Assembly: GCA_964556425.1 (NCBI GenBank)
Contig: CAZKWC010000065.1
Span: 1-16,934 of the forward strand
From: JALQUL01 sp964556425
Lineage (GTDB): Bacteria > Pseudomonadota > Gammaproteobacteria > Burkholderiales > Burkholderiaceae_C
Reading direction: 5' to 3'
DNA length: 16,934 nt
Made by a program: the position numbers and the translations under genes. Under the pieces are notes generated by a model that did no database searches, was not told where the DNA came from, and saw only the letters and a program-made list of their open reading frames with translations. Position 1 is the stretch's first letter. The number at the start of each line of letters is the position of its first letter. Shown here piece by piece: positions 1 through 7,398 of this stretch.

Positions 1-1379
1 GTTAACCTATAACCCGATACTCGGCCACCGCCTTCGGGGGGCACTACGGTAATGATGGTGCTACCTTCCCAGACGCCTTCTGCGGTAATGGTTTTTTGGC
101 TAAAGCCTAGGTCTTGTGCAGTTAAAACACGGCGTAATAATGGTCGGTCGAGTACGTCATTTAAAGTGAGTTCTAAATGGGGTATGGCCACCTCGTGTAA
201 TGCTTTATTGCTCACTGACCAAGTAAGTTGATACTGCTCTTCTGCATTGCCGGTTTGTTCGGGTCCATTAATGTGAAAACTGCTGTTTTCAATGGCGACT
301 GCTTCCGCCAATTTAAGCGGCTCTATGGTACAAGCAAACAATTGGCACATTGGCTTTAATACGATTTGAGTCGCTGGAAAATAGGTGGCCAAACGGTTGC
401 GCTCACTTAGCGTGATTTGTAAAAACAGCATCACAACAGCTACTACAGAACCCAACCATAATAGTTTTTTATTGCGAATAAACTCTTGTTTACTTTTTTT
501 GGCTTGTTGTAGAGGATCAATAATTGATACGGTATCAATGGCCACACCTTGTTTAGCGCTGGTACTGGAATTAGGGGCCGTACTAGAAGTAAACTGAGAG
601 TTTGAGTTGCCATTGGACTTGGCTGCAGAAGACGCTTTATTAGGCGCTAAAAAACTAGGCGATGACAAAGCACTTGTAGACCGACGCTTGGTATCGGTGG
701 TTTTAGTGCCTTGCTGATTTTCAGTGGCCACTTCAGTGCGTGGTATGGCGCCTGGTGGACGAGTTCGCTGTCCTGTTACTTGAGCCGTGCTTACTGTTCG
801 CCTAACCTCACGCCCTGCCAAGGTTTCACGGGAAGATCCAAAAGGTGGTTGGCTTGGAACAAATTTTTGCTCGGTTGAAGACTTATTGGTAGGCAGTCCG
901 TCTTGAGACCTAGTACTTGTTCTTTGACCTGAAGAGCCTGAGGAAGCTACACCTCTTGAACTACTTGAGGGAGTAACAATATTACTACTACCTCTTGCAC
1001 TTCTTGAGCTACTGCTTGATATTGGAGCAGGAGCAGGGGGTGGCGTAGCTGAGTCGGTTGCAGCATCATAGGGATATAAGGACTCGAGGCTAAAGCCCGA
1101 AGGCTCAATTCTTGTTTTGTTCTTTTTATCAGCTCGGTTGGCCAACTCTGCGCTATTGGTTTTTACACTAGATACCGAATTTTGCCCGTTAGCAGTTGCA
1201 GCTGAACCTAATTGAGTGGGACTAGATAACGCATCGGGGCTTTGTTGCACCAAATAAGCTGCAGCATTAAAAACCTCTTGGCAACGCCGACACTTTGCCC
1301 ACCCACCTGACTTAGAAATAAGTGAGGGAGGAAATTGAAATATGGTTTTGCAATTAGGGCAACGGGTAGCAAGACTCAT
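1..1379 (-). CDS. zinc-ribbon / DUF3426 membrane protein, C-terminus beyond the window
   Basis: The reading frame is open from an ATG at 1377-1379 to the window edge (459 codons, no stop). The N-terminus is an MJ0042-type zinc ribbon with C7-x2-C10 and C30-x2-C33. Residues about 55-295 form a low-complexity linker rich in Ser, Thr, Ala and Pro, with a Ser/Arg/Gly stretch near 118-160. A single membrane segment lies at about 306-322 after basic residues (IRNKK). The rest is a DUF3426-like domain ending, where visible, in GGGRVSGYRL. From memory, family members end shortly after such a GYR motif, so only a few residues are probably missing. The family lies downstream of prmA in many betaproteobacteria, as here. 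The topology suggests a cytoplasmic zinc ribbon and a periplasmic DUF3426 domain. The function is unknown. There is no Shine-Dalgarno sequence before the ATG; the leader reads CCCTCCC. Confidence 0.88.
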   Translation of the reverse strand, partial: MSLATRCPNCKTIFQFPPSLISKSGGWAKCRRCQEVFNAAAYLVQQSPDALSSPTQLGSAATANGQNSVSSVKTNSAELANRADKKNKTRIEPSGFSLESLYPYDAATDSATPPPAPAPISSSSSRSARGSSNIVTPSSSSRGVASSGSSGQRTSTRSQDGLPTNKSSTEQKFVPSQPPFGSSRETLAGREVRRTVSTAQVTGQRTRPPGAIPRTEVATENQQGTKTTDTKRRSTSALSSPSFLAPNKASSAAKSNGNSNSQFTSSTAPNSSTSAKQGVAIDTVSIIDPLQQAKKSKQEFIRNKKLLWLGSVVAVVMLFLQITLSERNRLATYFPATQIVLKPMCQLFACTIEPLKLAEAVAIENSSFHINGPEQTGNAEEQYQLTWSVSNKALHEVAIPHLELTLNDVLDRPLLRRVLTAQDLGFSQKTITAEGVWEGSTIITVVPPEGGGRVSGYRL

Positions 1380-1412
1380 GGGAGGGTATGATTAGCCTTA
1401 CGTAAAATCAAT

Positions 1413-1456
1413 AAAAAATGGATAAGTGATATGAGAAATTCAATAACTTATCCATT
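1413..1456 (-). terminator. probable rho-independent terminator after prmA
   Basis: Read on the minus strand, an 11-bp AT-rich stem (AATGGATAAGT at 1446-1456 pairing with 1417-1427) encloses an 18-nt loop and is followed by a run of T (1413-1418). It starts four bases after the prmA stop. The stem is weak, and a co-directional gene starts 34 bases further on, so it may only partly stop transcription. Confidence 0.55.
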
Positions 1457-1459
1457 ATT

Positions 1460-2365
1460 TTAAACGCTGATTTGAGCTGTCATTAAAATCCAACCCTCTT
1501 GGCTATCAGAAACTTGTAACTGACAATAAGGGGCATAGGCATCTTTTAACTCTTGCTCTTGCCTATCAAGGATTCCAGCCAATACCAAGTAGCCACCAGG
1601 AGCCACATGACCACATAACAAGGGGGCCAAAACTTTTAATGGAGTTGCCAAAATATTAGCTAATACGGTTTGATATTGGCCCTTGGCAACATCGGGCAAA
1701 CCAGCATTGAGTTGCACCTGATTAACGTTTGCATTATCTTGTGTGGCAACTACAGCAGCCGGATCAATATCAACTGCATCAATATCGAGAGCACCAAACT
1801 TGGCTGCTCCAATGGCTAAAATTCCTGAGCCACAACCGTAATCAAGGACTCGGCCAAAATGTTGCTCTGACTTGCCACTCGCTGCTTTATTGGCAATCCA
1901 ACGCAAACACATACGGGTGGTAGGATGTGTGCCAGTACCAAAAGCCATGCCCGGATCTAGGGCAATCACAGTTTTGGCCGCTTCTGGCACATCATGCCAG
2001 CTTGGCACAATCCAAAAATCAGAGGTGACAGGTACAGGGCTAAATTGTGATTGAGTTAAGCGAACCCAATCTTCGTTAGCGACTTCTCGCAATGCCACTA
2101 AAGCGCTATCGGCAAAAAAAGGTTGAGCTTGTAATAAATCAAGAGCGGCTTGAGCTTGCTCTTGATTAGGGAACAAAGCGGTTAAGCGTGAGTGCAACCA
2201 TGCTTCTTTGGGAGGCGGCATACCGGGCTCACCAAACAAAGCTTGTTCGTGGGGGGTGTCCGCATCGTTGTCTTCAATCGAGACACTGAGCGCGTCAAGG
2301 GCTTCGAGCGCCTCTGTGACGGTCTCGACTTGGGCTTCGGGGCAGGTCAAGACAAGCTCAAACAT
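1460..2365 (-). CDS. prmA: ribosomal protein L11 methyltransferase
   Basis: PrmA uses S-adenosylmethionine (SAM) to trimethylate lysines and the N-terminus of ribosomal protein L11 in the cytoplasm. The 301-aa length is normal for the family. The N-terminal substrate-binding domain (about 1-110) is followed by the family signature LDPGMAFGTGTHPTT (136-150). The SAM-binding motif I is VLDYGCGSGILAIGA (173-187), the acidic strand is AVDIDP (197-202), and the NPPY-like position reads LANILATPL (235-243). The ATG is preceded by AAGGAAA at good spacing. The gene lies downstream of accBC on the same strand, an arrangement common in proteobacteria, but a strong terminator after accC and a 232-bp gap suggest its own promoter here. 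Confidence 0.97.
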   Translation of the reverse strand: MFELVLTCPEAQVETVTEALEALDALSVSIEDNDADTPHEQALFGEPGMPPPKEAWLHSRLTALFPNQEQAQAALDLLQAQPFFADSALVALREVANEDWVRLTQSQFSPVPVTSDFWIVPSWHDVPEAAKTVIALDPGMAFGTGTHPTTRMCLRWIANKAASGKSEQHFGRVLDYGCGSGILAIGAAKFGALDIDAVDIDPAAVVATQDNANVNQVQLNAGLPDVAKGQYQTVLANILATPLKVLAPLLCGHVAPGGYLVLAGILDRQEQELKDAYAPYCQLQVSDSQEGWILMTAQISV

Positions 2366-2563
2366 GCGATTTTCCTTTTTTTTGATCGATTAATTGAAGC
2401 GCTGAGTATTTATAAATACCCGCTAGCATCAAGCTAAATTTTGCAACCATTGATGGTGGTTGGAGTTTTAAAAATCAAAATCTTTAAGGGCTAAAGCAAA
2501 ATTCTTAAGGCACTCAAAAAGATGCTGATTTTTGTTTGATGATGGAGTATGAGTATAACCAAT
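2366..2563 (-). other. prmA upstream region
   Basis: This gap holds the prmA ribosome binding site and a perfect 14-bp palindrome GTATTTATAAATAC (2406-2419), 41 bases upstream of the start codon. There is also a looser inverted repeat (CAACCA 2444-2449 / TGGTTG 2457-2462). A promoter is expected here, but no -35/-10 pair stands out at normal spacing. No gene was seen. Confidence 0.3.
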
Positions 2564-2585
2564 AAAAAAATGGCCCCACGGGCCA
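2564..2585 (-). terminator. rho-independent terminator of accBC
   Basis: On the minus strand TGGCCC-GTG-GGGCCA forms a GC-rich 6-bp stem with a 3-nt loop, followed directly by seven T (2564-2570). It starts 12 bases after the accC stop codon. This is a textbook terminator. Confidence 0.9.
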
Positions 2586-2597
2586 CTTTTCTAATTT

Positions 2598-3947
2598 TTA
2601 ACGCTTGTGGTGCGTTAACCATTCTTCAAGGTAATGAATATTAGTACCGCCTTGCATAAACTTAGCGTCCACCATGAGTTCACGATGAAGTGCAATATTG
2701 GTATTAATACCTTCTACTAGGGTTTCTAATAAAGCGGTACGCATACGAGCCATTGCTTCTTCACGGGTATCTCCGTGAGTAATGATTTTACCAATCATGG
2801 AGTCGTAATTAGGAGGCACAAAATAATTGGTATAAACGTGACTATCAACACGAACGCCAGGACCGCCAGGTGCATGCCACATCGTAATGCGACCAGGTGA
2901 AGGCATAAAGTTGTAAGGGTCTTCGGCGTTTACACGGCACTCAATGGCATGGCCACGGATTTGAATGTCTTTTTGTGTGTAAGGTAATTTCTCACCTGCC
3001 GCCACCAAAATTTGGGTTTTAACAATATCAACACCAGTGATAAGTTCAGTGACCGGATGCTCTACTTGAACACGGGTGTTCATTTCAATGAAATAAAACT
3101 CGCCATTTTCATAAAGGAACTCAAAAGTACCAGCACCACGATAACCAATTTTTTTACAAGCTGCTGCACAACGCTCACCAATACGCTCGATGAATTTGCG
3201 TGGAATGCCTGGGGCAGGAGCCTCTTCAATGATTTTTTGATGACGGCGTTGCATAGAACAATCACGCTCGCCCAAATAAATTGCATTTTTGTATTTATCT
3301 GCAATGATTTGGATTTCAATGTGACGTGGGTTTTGCAGGAATTTCTCCATGTAAACCGCAGGATTGTTAAACGCAGCACCAGCTTCGGCTTTCGTCATTT
3401 GAACTGCATTGATTAAAGCAGCTTCGGTGTGTACTACGCGCATACCACGTCCACCACCACCACCCGCAGCTTTAATAATGACTGGATAACCAATGGTTTT
3501 GGCGATGCGTTTAATAGCTGCTGGATCTTCTGGTAATTCGCCTTCTGAACCAGGTACGCAAGGTACTCCCGCTTTAATCATGGCTTGTTTAGCAGAGACT
3601 TTATCGCCCATTAAGCGAATAGAGTCGCCGGTAGGGCCAATAAACTGAAAACCACTTTGCTCGACTCGGTCGGCAAAATTAGCATTTTCACTTAAAAAAC
3701 CATAACCAGGATGAATGGCTTCTGAGTCGGTTACTTCGGCTGCCGCAATTAAAGCTGGCATATTGAGGTAACTTAAACCAGAAGCTGCTGGGCCAATACA
3801 AACTGCTTCATCCGCTAATTTAACGTATTTGGCATCCCGATCGGCTTCGGAATAAACCATTACGGCTTTAATTCCTAATTCACGGCATGCACGTTGTATT
3901 CGCAAAGCGATTTCGCCGCGATTGGCAACTAGAATTTTTTTGAACAT
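2598..3947 (-). CDS. accC: acetyl-CoA carboxylase, biotin carboxylase subunit
   Basis: AccC carboxylates the biotin carried by BCCP (AccB) using ATP and bicarbonate, the first half-reaction of fatty-acid synthesis. The 449-aa length equals that of the E. coli enzyme, and the key residues fall at the same numbers. These are ATP-binding K116 and K159, the glycine-rich loop AGGGGGRGMR (161-170), metal ligands E276 and E288 with N290, and R292 in the signature FIEMNTRVQVEHP. ERDCSMQRRHQK (227-238) is also intact. The gene starts 11 bases after the accB stop, so the two are certainly co-transcribed. A terminator follows directly. Confidence 0.98.
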   Translation of the reverse strand: MFKKILVANRGEIALRIQRACRELGIKAVMVYSEADRDAKYVKLADEAVCIGPAASGLSYLNMPALIAAAEVTDSEAIHPGYGFLSENANFADRVEQSGFQFIGPTGDSIRLMGDKVSAKQAMIKAGVPCVPGSEGELPEDPAAIKRIAKTIGYPVIIKAAGGGGGRGMRVVHTEAALINAVQMTKAEAGAAFNNPAVYMEKFLQNPRHIEIQIIADKYKNAIYLGERDCSMQRRHQKIIEEAPAPGIPRKFIERIGERCAAACKKIGYRGAGTFEFLYENGEFYFIEMNTRVQVEHPVTELITGVDIVKTQILVAAGEKLPYTQKDIQIRGHAIECRVNAEDPYNFMPSPGRITMWHAPGGPGVRVDSHVYTNYFVPPNYDSMIGKIITHGDTREEAMARMRTALLETLVEGINTNIALHRELMVDAKFMQGGTNIHYLEEWLTHHKR

Positions 3948-3958
3948 GGCTTGCTGCC

Positions 3959-4426
3959 TTATTCAATGACAACTAAAGGTTGTCCGTATTCAACGGCTTG
4001 ACCGTCTTGAACCAATACTTTAGTCACAACACCAGATTTATCAGCTTCGATTTCATTCAAAATCTTCATGGCTTCCACGATACAGACTGTATCGCCTTGT
4101 TTAATGGTGTCACCCACTTCAACAAATGGTTTTGCACCGGGGCTAGAAGCACGATAAAAAGTGCCCACCATTGGAGACTTTACTTGGTGACCAGATAACT
4201 CTTCAACTGCTGCTGCAACGCTGGCTGAGCTAGGAGCTGGGGCAGGAGCAGAAACTGCAACCGGATTTTGTGCGGTGTAAACCATTTGGCTGGGTGCAGC
4301 TGTGGTGTGCACAATGTTAGAGCCTTTTACAATACGAACAGTGCCTTCAGCTTCTGTGATTTCTAATTCAGTGACATTGGAGTCAGACACTAAATCGATT
4401 AGAGTCTTGAGTTTTCTGAGGTCCAT
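3959..4426 (-). CDS. accB: acetyl-CoA carboxylase biotin carboxyl carrier protein
   Basis: AccB (BCCP, 155 aa) carries the biotin that AccC carboxylates and the AccAD transferase unloads. The N-terminal segment (1-35, MDLRKLKTLIDLV) is typical of the family. It is followed by an Ala/Pro-rich flexible linker (about 43-75) and the biotinyl domain. The biotinylation motif is EAMK with acceptor lysine K121, and SPMVGTFYR (84-92) includes the start of the protruding-thumb region. An AAGGAG ribosome binding site precedes the ATG at ideal spacing. In many betaproteobacteria aroQ lies just upstream; here tlpA is the neighbour and no aroQ is present. A symmetric element in the leader (4454-4492) may regulate the operon. 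Confidence 0.97.
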   Translation of the reverse strand: MDLRKLKTLIDLVSDSNVTELEITEAEGTVRIVKGSNIVHTTAAPSQMVYTAQNPVAVSAPAPAPSSASVAAAVEELSGHQVKSPMVGTFYRASSPGAKPFVEVGDTIKQGDTVCIVEAMKILNEIEADKSGVVTKVLVQDGQAVEYGQPLVVIE

Positions 4427-4453
4427 GATTTCTCCTTGGATGAGGTTGCTACT

Positions 4454-4492
4454 TTAAGCTCAAAAACACAATAATTGTAAAAATGAGCTCAA
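4454..4492 (-). promoter_or_regulatory. 39-bp symmetric element upstream of accB
   Basis: Two nested inverted repeats share one centre at 4473. The outer arms are TTAAGCTCA (4454-4462) and TGAGCTCAA (4484-4492, one mismatch), and the inner arms are ACAAT and ATTGT (4468-4478). It ends 27 bases before the accB start codon. It could be an operator for a dimeric or tetrameric repressor, or a leader-RNA structure; no regulator is identified. A TACAAT hexamer on the minus strand within it could be a -10 box, but its -35 is poor. Confidence 0.35.
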
Positions 4493-4659
4493 CATTCATT
4501 AAATTGATTCTATTTTCAATAAATTTCTGTTATTTGCAAGAAAAATAAAATCGTTTGCTTGTTTATTTTTTTAAGCTGAGTCGGGGAATTTATCATAAAA
4601 AAGCGCTTTTTGCTGACATTTTACTTGAACAAGGTGAATTCTATTTGCGCAAGGTAACT

Positions 4660-5223
4660 TTATATTATGGCTTTCCAAGCCTCCAAATCTGATTCTTTCA
4701 CTTTACCAATTCTGCGCTGAACCACTACTCCATTGCTATCAATTACAATTGAAAAGGGTAAAGATCCACTTAAATTACCCCAATTTTGGGAAAGTGTCAT
4801 GAGCTCAATATTACCCACTCCAATCGGAAAACTAAGTGCATTTTGCTTCAAAAATTGTTGCACTGAAGCCAATTTATCAATGGCTAGACCCACTACCATC
4901 CAGTTATTTTGTTTTTGCTCCTGGTAGAATTTTTCTAACAAAGGCAGTTCTTCAACACAAGGTGGGCACCAAGTTGCCCAAAAATTAATCACTAATTTTT
5001 GACCTGCAAAGTTTTTTAATTGCAGTGTTTTTTGATCTGGGGTTGCAATCGTTTGTTGCCAAGCCGGATCAGTAAAAGCAGGGTGATTAGGGTTAACACT
5101 GGAGCTATGACTAGTCTGAGAATACACCCGCCAAGCAATACCTCCTGCCAAACCCACGGCCCCAGCCGCCACAGCAAGAATTAGTTGTCTTTTACTTTTT
5201 TGAGGCTTTTGATTAATGGTCAT
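4660..5223 (-). CDS. TlpA/ResA-like membrane-anchored thiol-disulfide oxidoreductase
   Basis: This 187-aa protein has an N-terminal signal anchor (about 12-30, after KSKR), which places a thioredoxin-fold domain in the periplasm. The redox motif is WCPPC with C86 and C89 inside INFWATWCPPC, as in TlpA, ResA and CcmG. A cis-proline region is visible in SGSLPFSIVID. Such proteins reduce cytochrome c or copper-site cysteines; the exact partner cannot be told from the sequence. A TlpA-type gene between mpl and accBC is, from memory, a common betaproteobacterial arrangement. The start codon has no clear Shine-Dalgarno sequence, but no other start would keep the anchor. Confidence 0.9.
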   Translation of the reverse strand: MTINQKPQKSKRQLILAVAAGAVGLAGGIAWRVYSQTSHSSSVNPNHPAFTDPAWQQTIATPDQKTLQLKNFAGQKLVINFWATWCPPCVEELPLLEKFYQEQKQNNWMVVGLAIDKLASVQQFLKQNALSFPIGVGNIELMTLSQNWGNLSGSLPFSIVIDSNGVVVQRRIGKVKESDLEAWKAII

Positions 5224-5303
5224 AAGGTGAATAAAAATAAAATTGAATCATTTCTTCAAAAATGAATTGAAAAACTTACAAAGTTACTCAAAATGCTTTA
5301 TTT

Positions 5304-5888
5304 CTATTGCATTTTAAATTCTAAGGCTTTCAAATCCCCTCTAATGGGTTCATTATTACTGTCTTTTTTAAGTGCCCCTTTTAACTCATCAAAATCTAAA
5401 AACGTGAGCATTAACATGACTCTTATATTAAGTTGTGGGCTATGTAAGGGAAGTATCAAACAGGGTACTTCTCGTCCCATACTGTCGTAATTACTACTTT
5501 CTTCAAACCGAGAGCCCAAATCCAGCACTTGAAACTGAGCCAACTTAGGATCGTCACAATATAAATTAAGATGAATATCACTATATTGTGTGGCAGTTCC
5601 ATTCCAAATAGCGCCACTAATATGAGGTCTAAACTGCGCCAAACGCCTCATCCATACTAGGGCCATTTCACGTAATATTTGTAATTCTTGAGCTTGGCTT
5701 TCGGGGCAAAAAATAGCAATATGCTCGCGCACTGCGGCTAACATTAAGTCATGATCGGGTAATTCAGAGCGATGTGGCAAGCCTAATTCTTGCACCGCTT
5801 GTTTTTTTGCGGGGCCATATTCCATACCTTCATCCACAATTAATGCGGCAGCTCGGTTGGCAATGTCGTATTTAATATTTGAACTCAT
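5304..5888 (-). CDS. conserved hypothetical protein, mpl-tlpA neighbourhood
   Basis: This is a soluble 194-aa protein without signal peptide or membrane segment. The N-terminal part (about 7-35) reads IANRAAALIVDEGMEYGPAKKQAVQELG. It is followed by an acidic helical region, FRPHISGAIWNGTA (86-99), and YSDIHLNLYCDDP (102-114). From memory it resembles an uncharacterised betaproteobacterial family encoded beside mpl and tlpA. The SDIHLNLYCDD stretch recalls the acidic strand of nucleotidyltransferase folds, but the rest of a catalytic site is not evident, so no activity is claimed. It starts 53 bases from mpl on the opposite strand, so the two share a short divergent promoter region. There is no Shine-Dalgarno sequence. 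Confidence 0.75.
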   Translation of the reverse strand: MSSNIKYDIANRAAALIVDEGMEYGPAKKQAVQELGLPHRSELPDHDLMLAAVREHIAIFCPESQAQELQILREMALVWMRRLAQFRPHISGAIWNGTATQYSDIHLNLYCDDPKLAQFQVLDLGSRFEESSNYDSMGREVPCLILPLHSPQLNIRVMLMLTFLDFDELKGALKKDSNNEPIRGDLKALEFKMQ

Positions 5889-5929
5889 AGACGATTAGCA
5901 TAGCAGTTTTTATTGAAGCTGTTTGTGGG

Positions 5930-5935
5930 TAAAAT
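5930..5935 (+). promoter_or_regulatory. candidate -10 box for mpl
   Basis: TAAAAT lies seven bases before the A of the mpl ATG and no Shine-Dalgarno sequence is present. If this hexamer is the -10 box, transcription would begin at or near the start codon. The -35 region (T-rich, about 5907-5912) is weak, so this is tentative. Confidence 0.25.
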
Positions 5936-5941
5936 AACTTT

Positions 5942-7345
5942 ATGCATATTCATATATTAGGTATTTGTGGCACTTTTATGGGTGGCTTGGCGGCTTTGGC
6001 AGCCGAGGCTGGTCATAAGGTGAGTGGTTGTGACAGTGGTGTGTACCCGCCAATGAGTGATCAACTACAAGCTTTAGGCATTCATTTAATTGAGGGCTAT
6101 GATGCGAGCCAATTAGATTTAAAGCCCGATGTTTTTGTGATTGGTAATGTGGTGAGCCGGGCTAAATTGCCCAATGGTTCGCCAAAGTTTCCGTTAATGG
6201 AGGCTATTCTAGATGCAGGCGCTCCTTATATTAGTGGCCCACAGTGGTTGCTAGAAAACATCTTGCAACCAAGTAGCGCATTTGGCCAAGTGAAAGCCGG
6301 TGCTCGTCATGTGATGGCGGTGGCAGGCACTCATGGCAAAACCACTACCACTTCTATGCTGACTTGGATTTTAGAAGCCAACGGATTGCAGCCTGGATTT
6401 TTAGTCGGTGGTGTACCACTTAACTTTGGTGTGTCGGCCCGTTTGGGTAATGGCGATTGTTTTGTAATTGAAGCCGATGAATACGATACCGCTTTTTTTG
6501 ATAAACGCAGTAAATTTGTTCATTACCGCCCCAAAACTGCTATTCTTAATAATCTTGAATTCGATCATGCCGATATTTTTGACAATTTAGCAGCCATCGA
6601 GCGTCAATTTCATCATTTATTAAGAACAGTGCCTAGTTCTGGTCATGTGGTGTTTAATGCCGAGCAAGAAAGCCTACAAAGAGTTTTGGCTTTAGGTGCT
6701 TTTGGACAAGCTATTGGTTTTGGAAATAATGGCCAATGGCAAGCTCAAGGCCAACCCCATGATTTTGATGTATTACATTTAGGTAAAGTGGTAGGCCATG
6801 TCAACTGGAGCCTGCAAGGTTTGCATAATCAAATGAATGCCTTGGCAGCCATTGCGGCGGCCAGGCAAGTGGGTGTGAATGCCGCTGATGCAGCCAAATC
6901 GCTTTCTGATTTCCAAAACGTGCGAAGACGCATGGAAGTAAGAGGAGTAGTGGCCGGTAAAAACATCACGGTTTATGATGACTTTGCGCATCACCCTAGT
7001 GCTATTGCCACTACCCTAGATGGACTTCGCCGTAGTGTTGGCCCTAATGCCAGAATTTTGGCAGTTTTTGAGCCTCGCTCTAACACCATGAAATTGGGTG
7101 CCATGAAAGACTTATTGGCCGACTCATTAAAAGATGCTGATTTAGTTTTTTGCCATAGCGCAGGCCTTGATTGGGACCCTGCCCTTCCTTTGGCTAGCCT
7201 GGGTGCAAATGCCCAAACTCATGGTCAATTAGATGGGTTAATTAATGCAGTTGTGGCAAGCGCCCAAGCCGGTGACCATATTTTATGTATGAGTAATGGT
7301 GGCTTTGGTGGGATTCATGGCAAGCTACTTGAGGCACTGAAGTAA
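5942..7345 (+). CDS. mpl: UDP-MurNAc:L-Ala-gamma-D-Glu-meso-DAP ligase
   Basis: Mpl joins the recycled murein tripeptide to UDP-N-acetylmuramate in the cytoplasm, returning it to peptidoglycan synthesis. At 467 aa it has normal length. The N-terminal Rossmann motif is GICGTFMGGLAALA (7-20), the ATP P-loop is GTHGKTTTT (129-137), and the central block is EADEYDTAFFDKRSKFVHY (177-195). The last block and ILNNLEFDHADIFD (201-214) are near-identical to the E. coli Mpl motifs as I remember them, and they distinguish Mpl from MurC. The C-terminal ligase-domain motif VYDDFAHHPSAI is present. The gene is alone on its strand, divergent from the unknown protein at 5304-5888 and convergent with the phosphatase downstream. 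Confidence 0.96.
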   Translation: MHIHILGICGTFMGGLAALAAEAGHKVSGCDSGVYPPMSDQLQALGIHLIEGYDASQLDLKPDVFVIGNVVSRAKLPNGSPKFPLMEAILDAGAPYISGPQWLLENILQPSSAFGQVKAGARHVMAVAGTHGKTTTTSMLTWILEANGLQPGFLVGGVPLNFGVSARLGNGDCFVIEADEYDTAFFDKRSKFVHYRPKTAILNNLEFDHADIFDNLAAIERQFHHLLRTVPSSGHVVFNAEQESLQRVLALGAFGQAIGFGNNGQWQAQGQPHDFDVLHLGKVVGHVNWSLQGLHNQMNALAAIAAARQVGVNAADAAKSLSDFQNVRRRMEVRGVVAGKNITVYDDFAHHPSAIATTLDGLRRSVGPNARILAVFEPRSNTMKLGAMKDLLADSLKDADLVFCHSAGLDWDPALPLASLGANAQTHGQLDGLINAVVASAQAGDHILCMSNGGFGGIHGKLLEALK

Positions 7346-7366
7346 GCGACAAGGTTGTGATACAAA

Positions 7367-7392
7367 CTAGCCCTCTATTGATTAGGGGCTAG
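7367..7392. terminator. hairpin between convergent mpl and phosphatase genes
   Basis: CTAGCCC (7367-7373) pairs with GGGCTAG (7386-7392), and one G-T wobble extends the stem to 8 bp around a 10-nt loop. It lies in the 53-bp space between two convergent stops and can form on either transcript. The T-tract is poor on both strands (TTTG on minus), so efficiency is uncertain. Confidence 0.55.
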
Positions 7393-7398
7393 GCTTGA

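Noticed and set aside
3012..3416. 134-codon open frame on plus antisense to accC
   Set aside because: It lies wholly inside a perfectly conserved accC, has no family motifs and reflects codon bias of the real gene.
4598..4611. AAAAAGCGCTTTTT palindrome downstream of tlpA as a terminator
   Set aside because: A four-base GC core flanked by A and T leaves no proper loop; a real hairpin would be weak. It is 50 bases from the tlpA stop, so it remains only a possibility.
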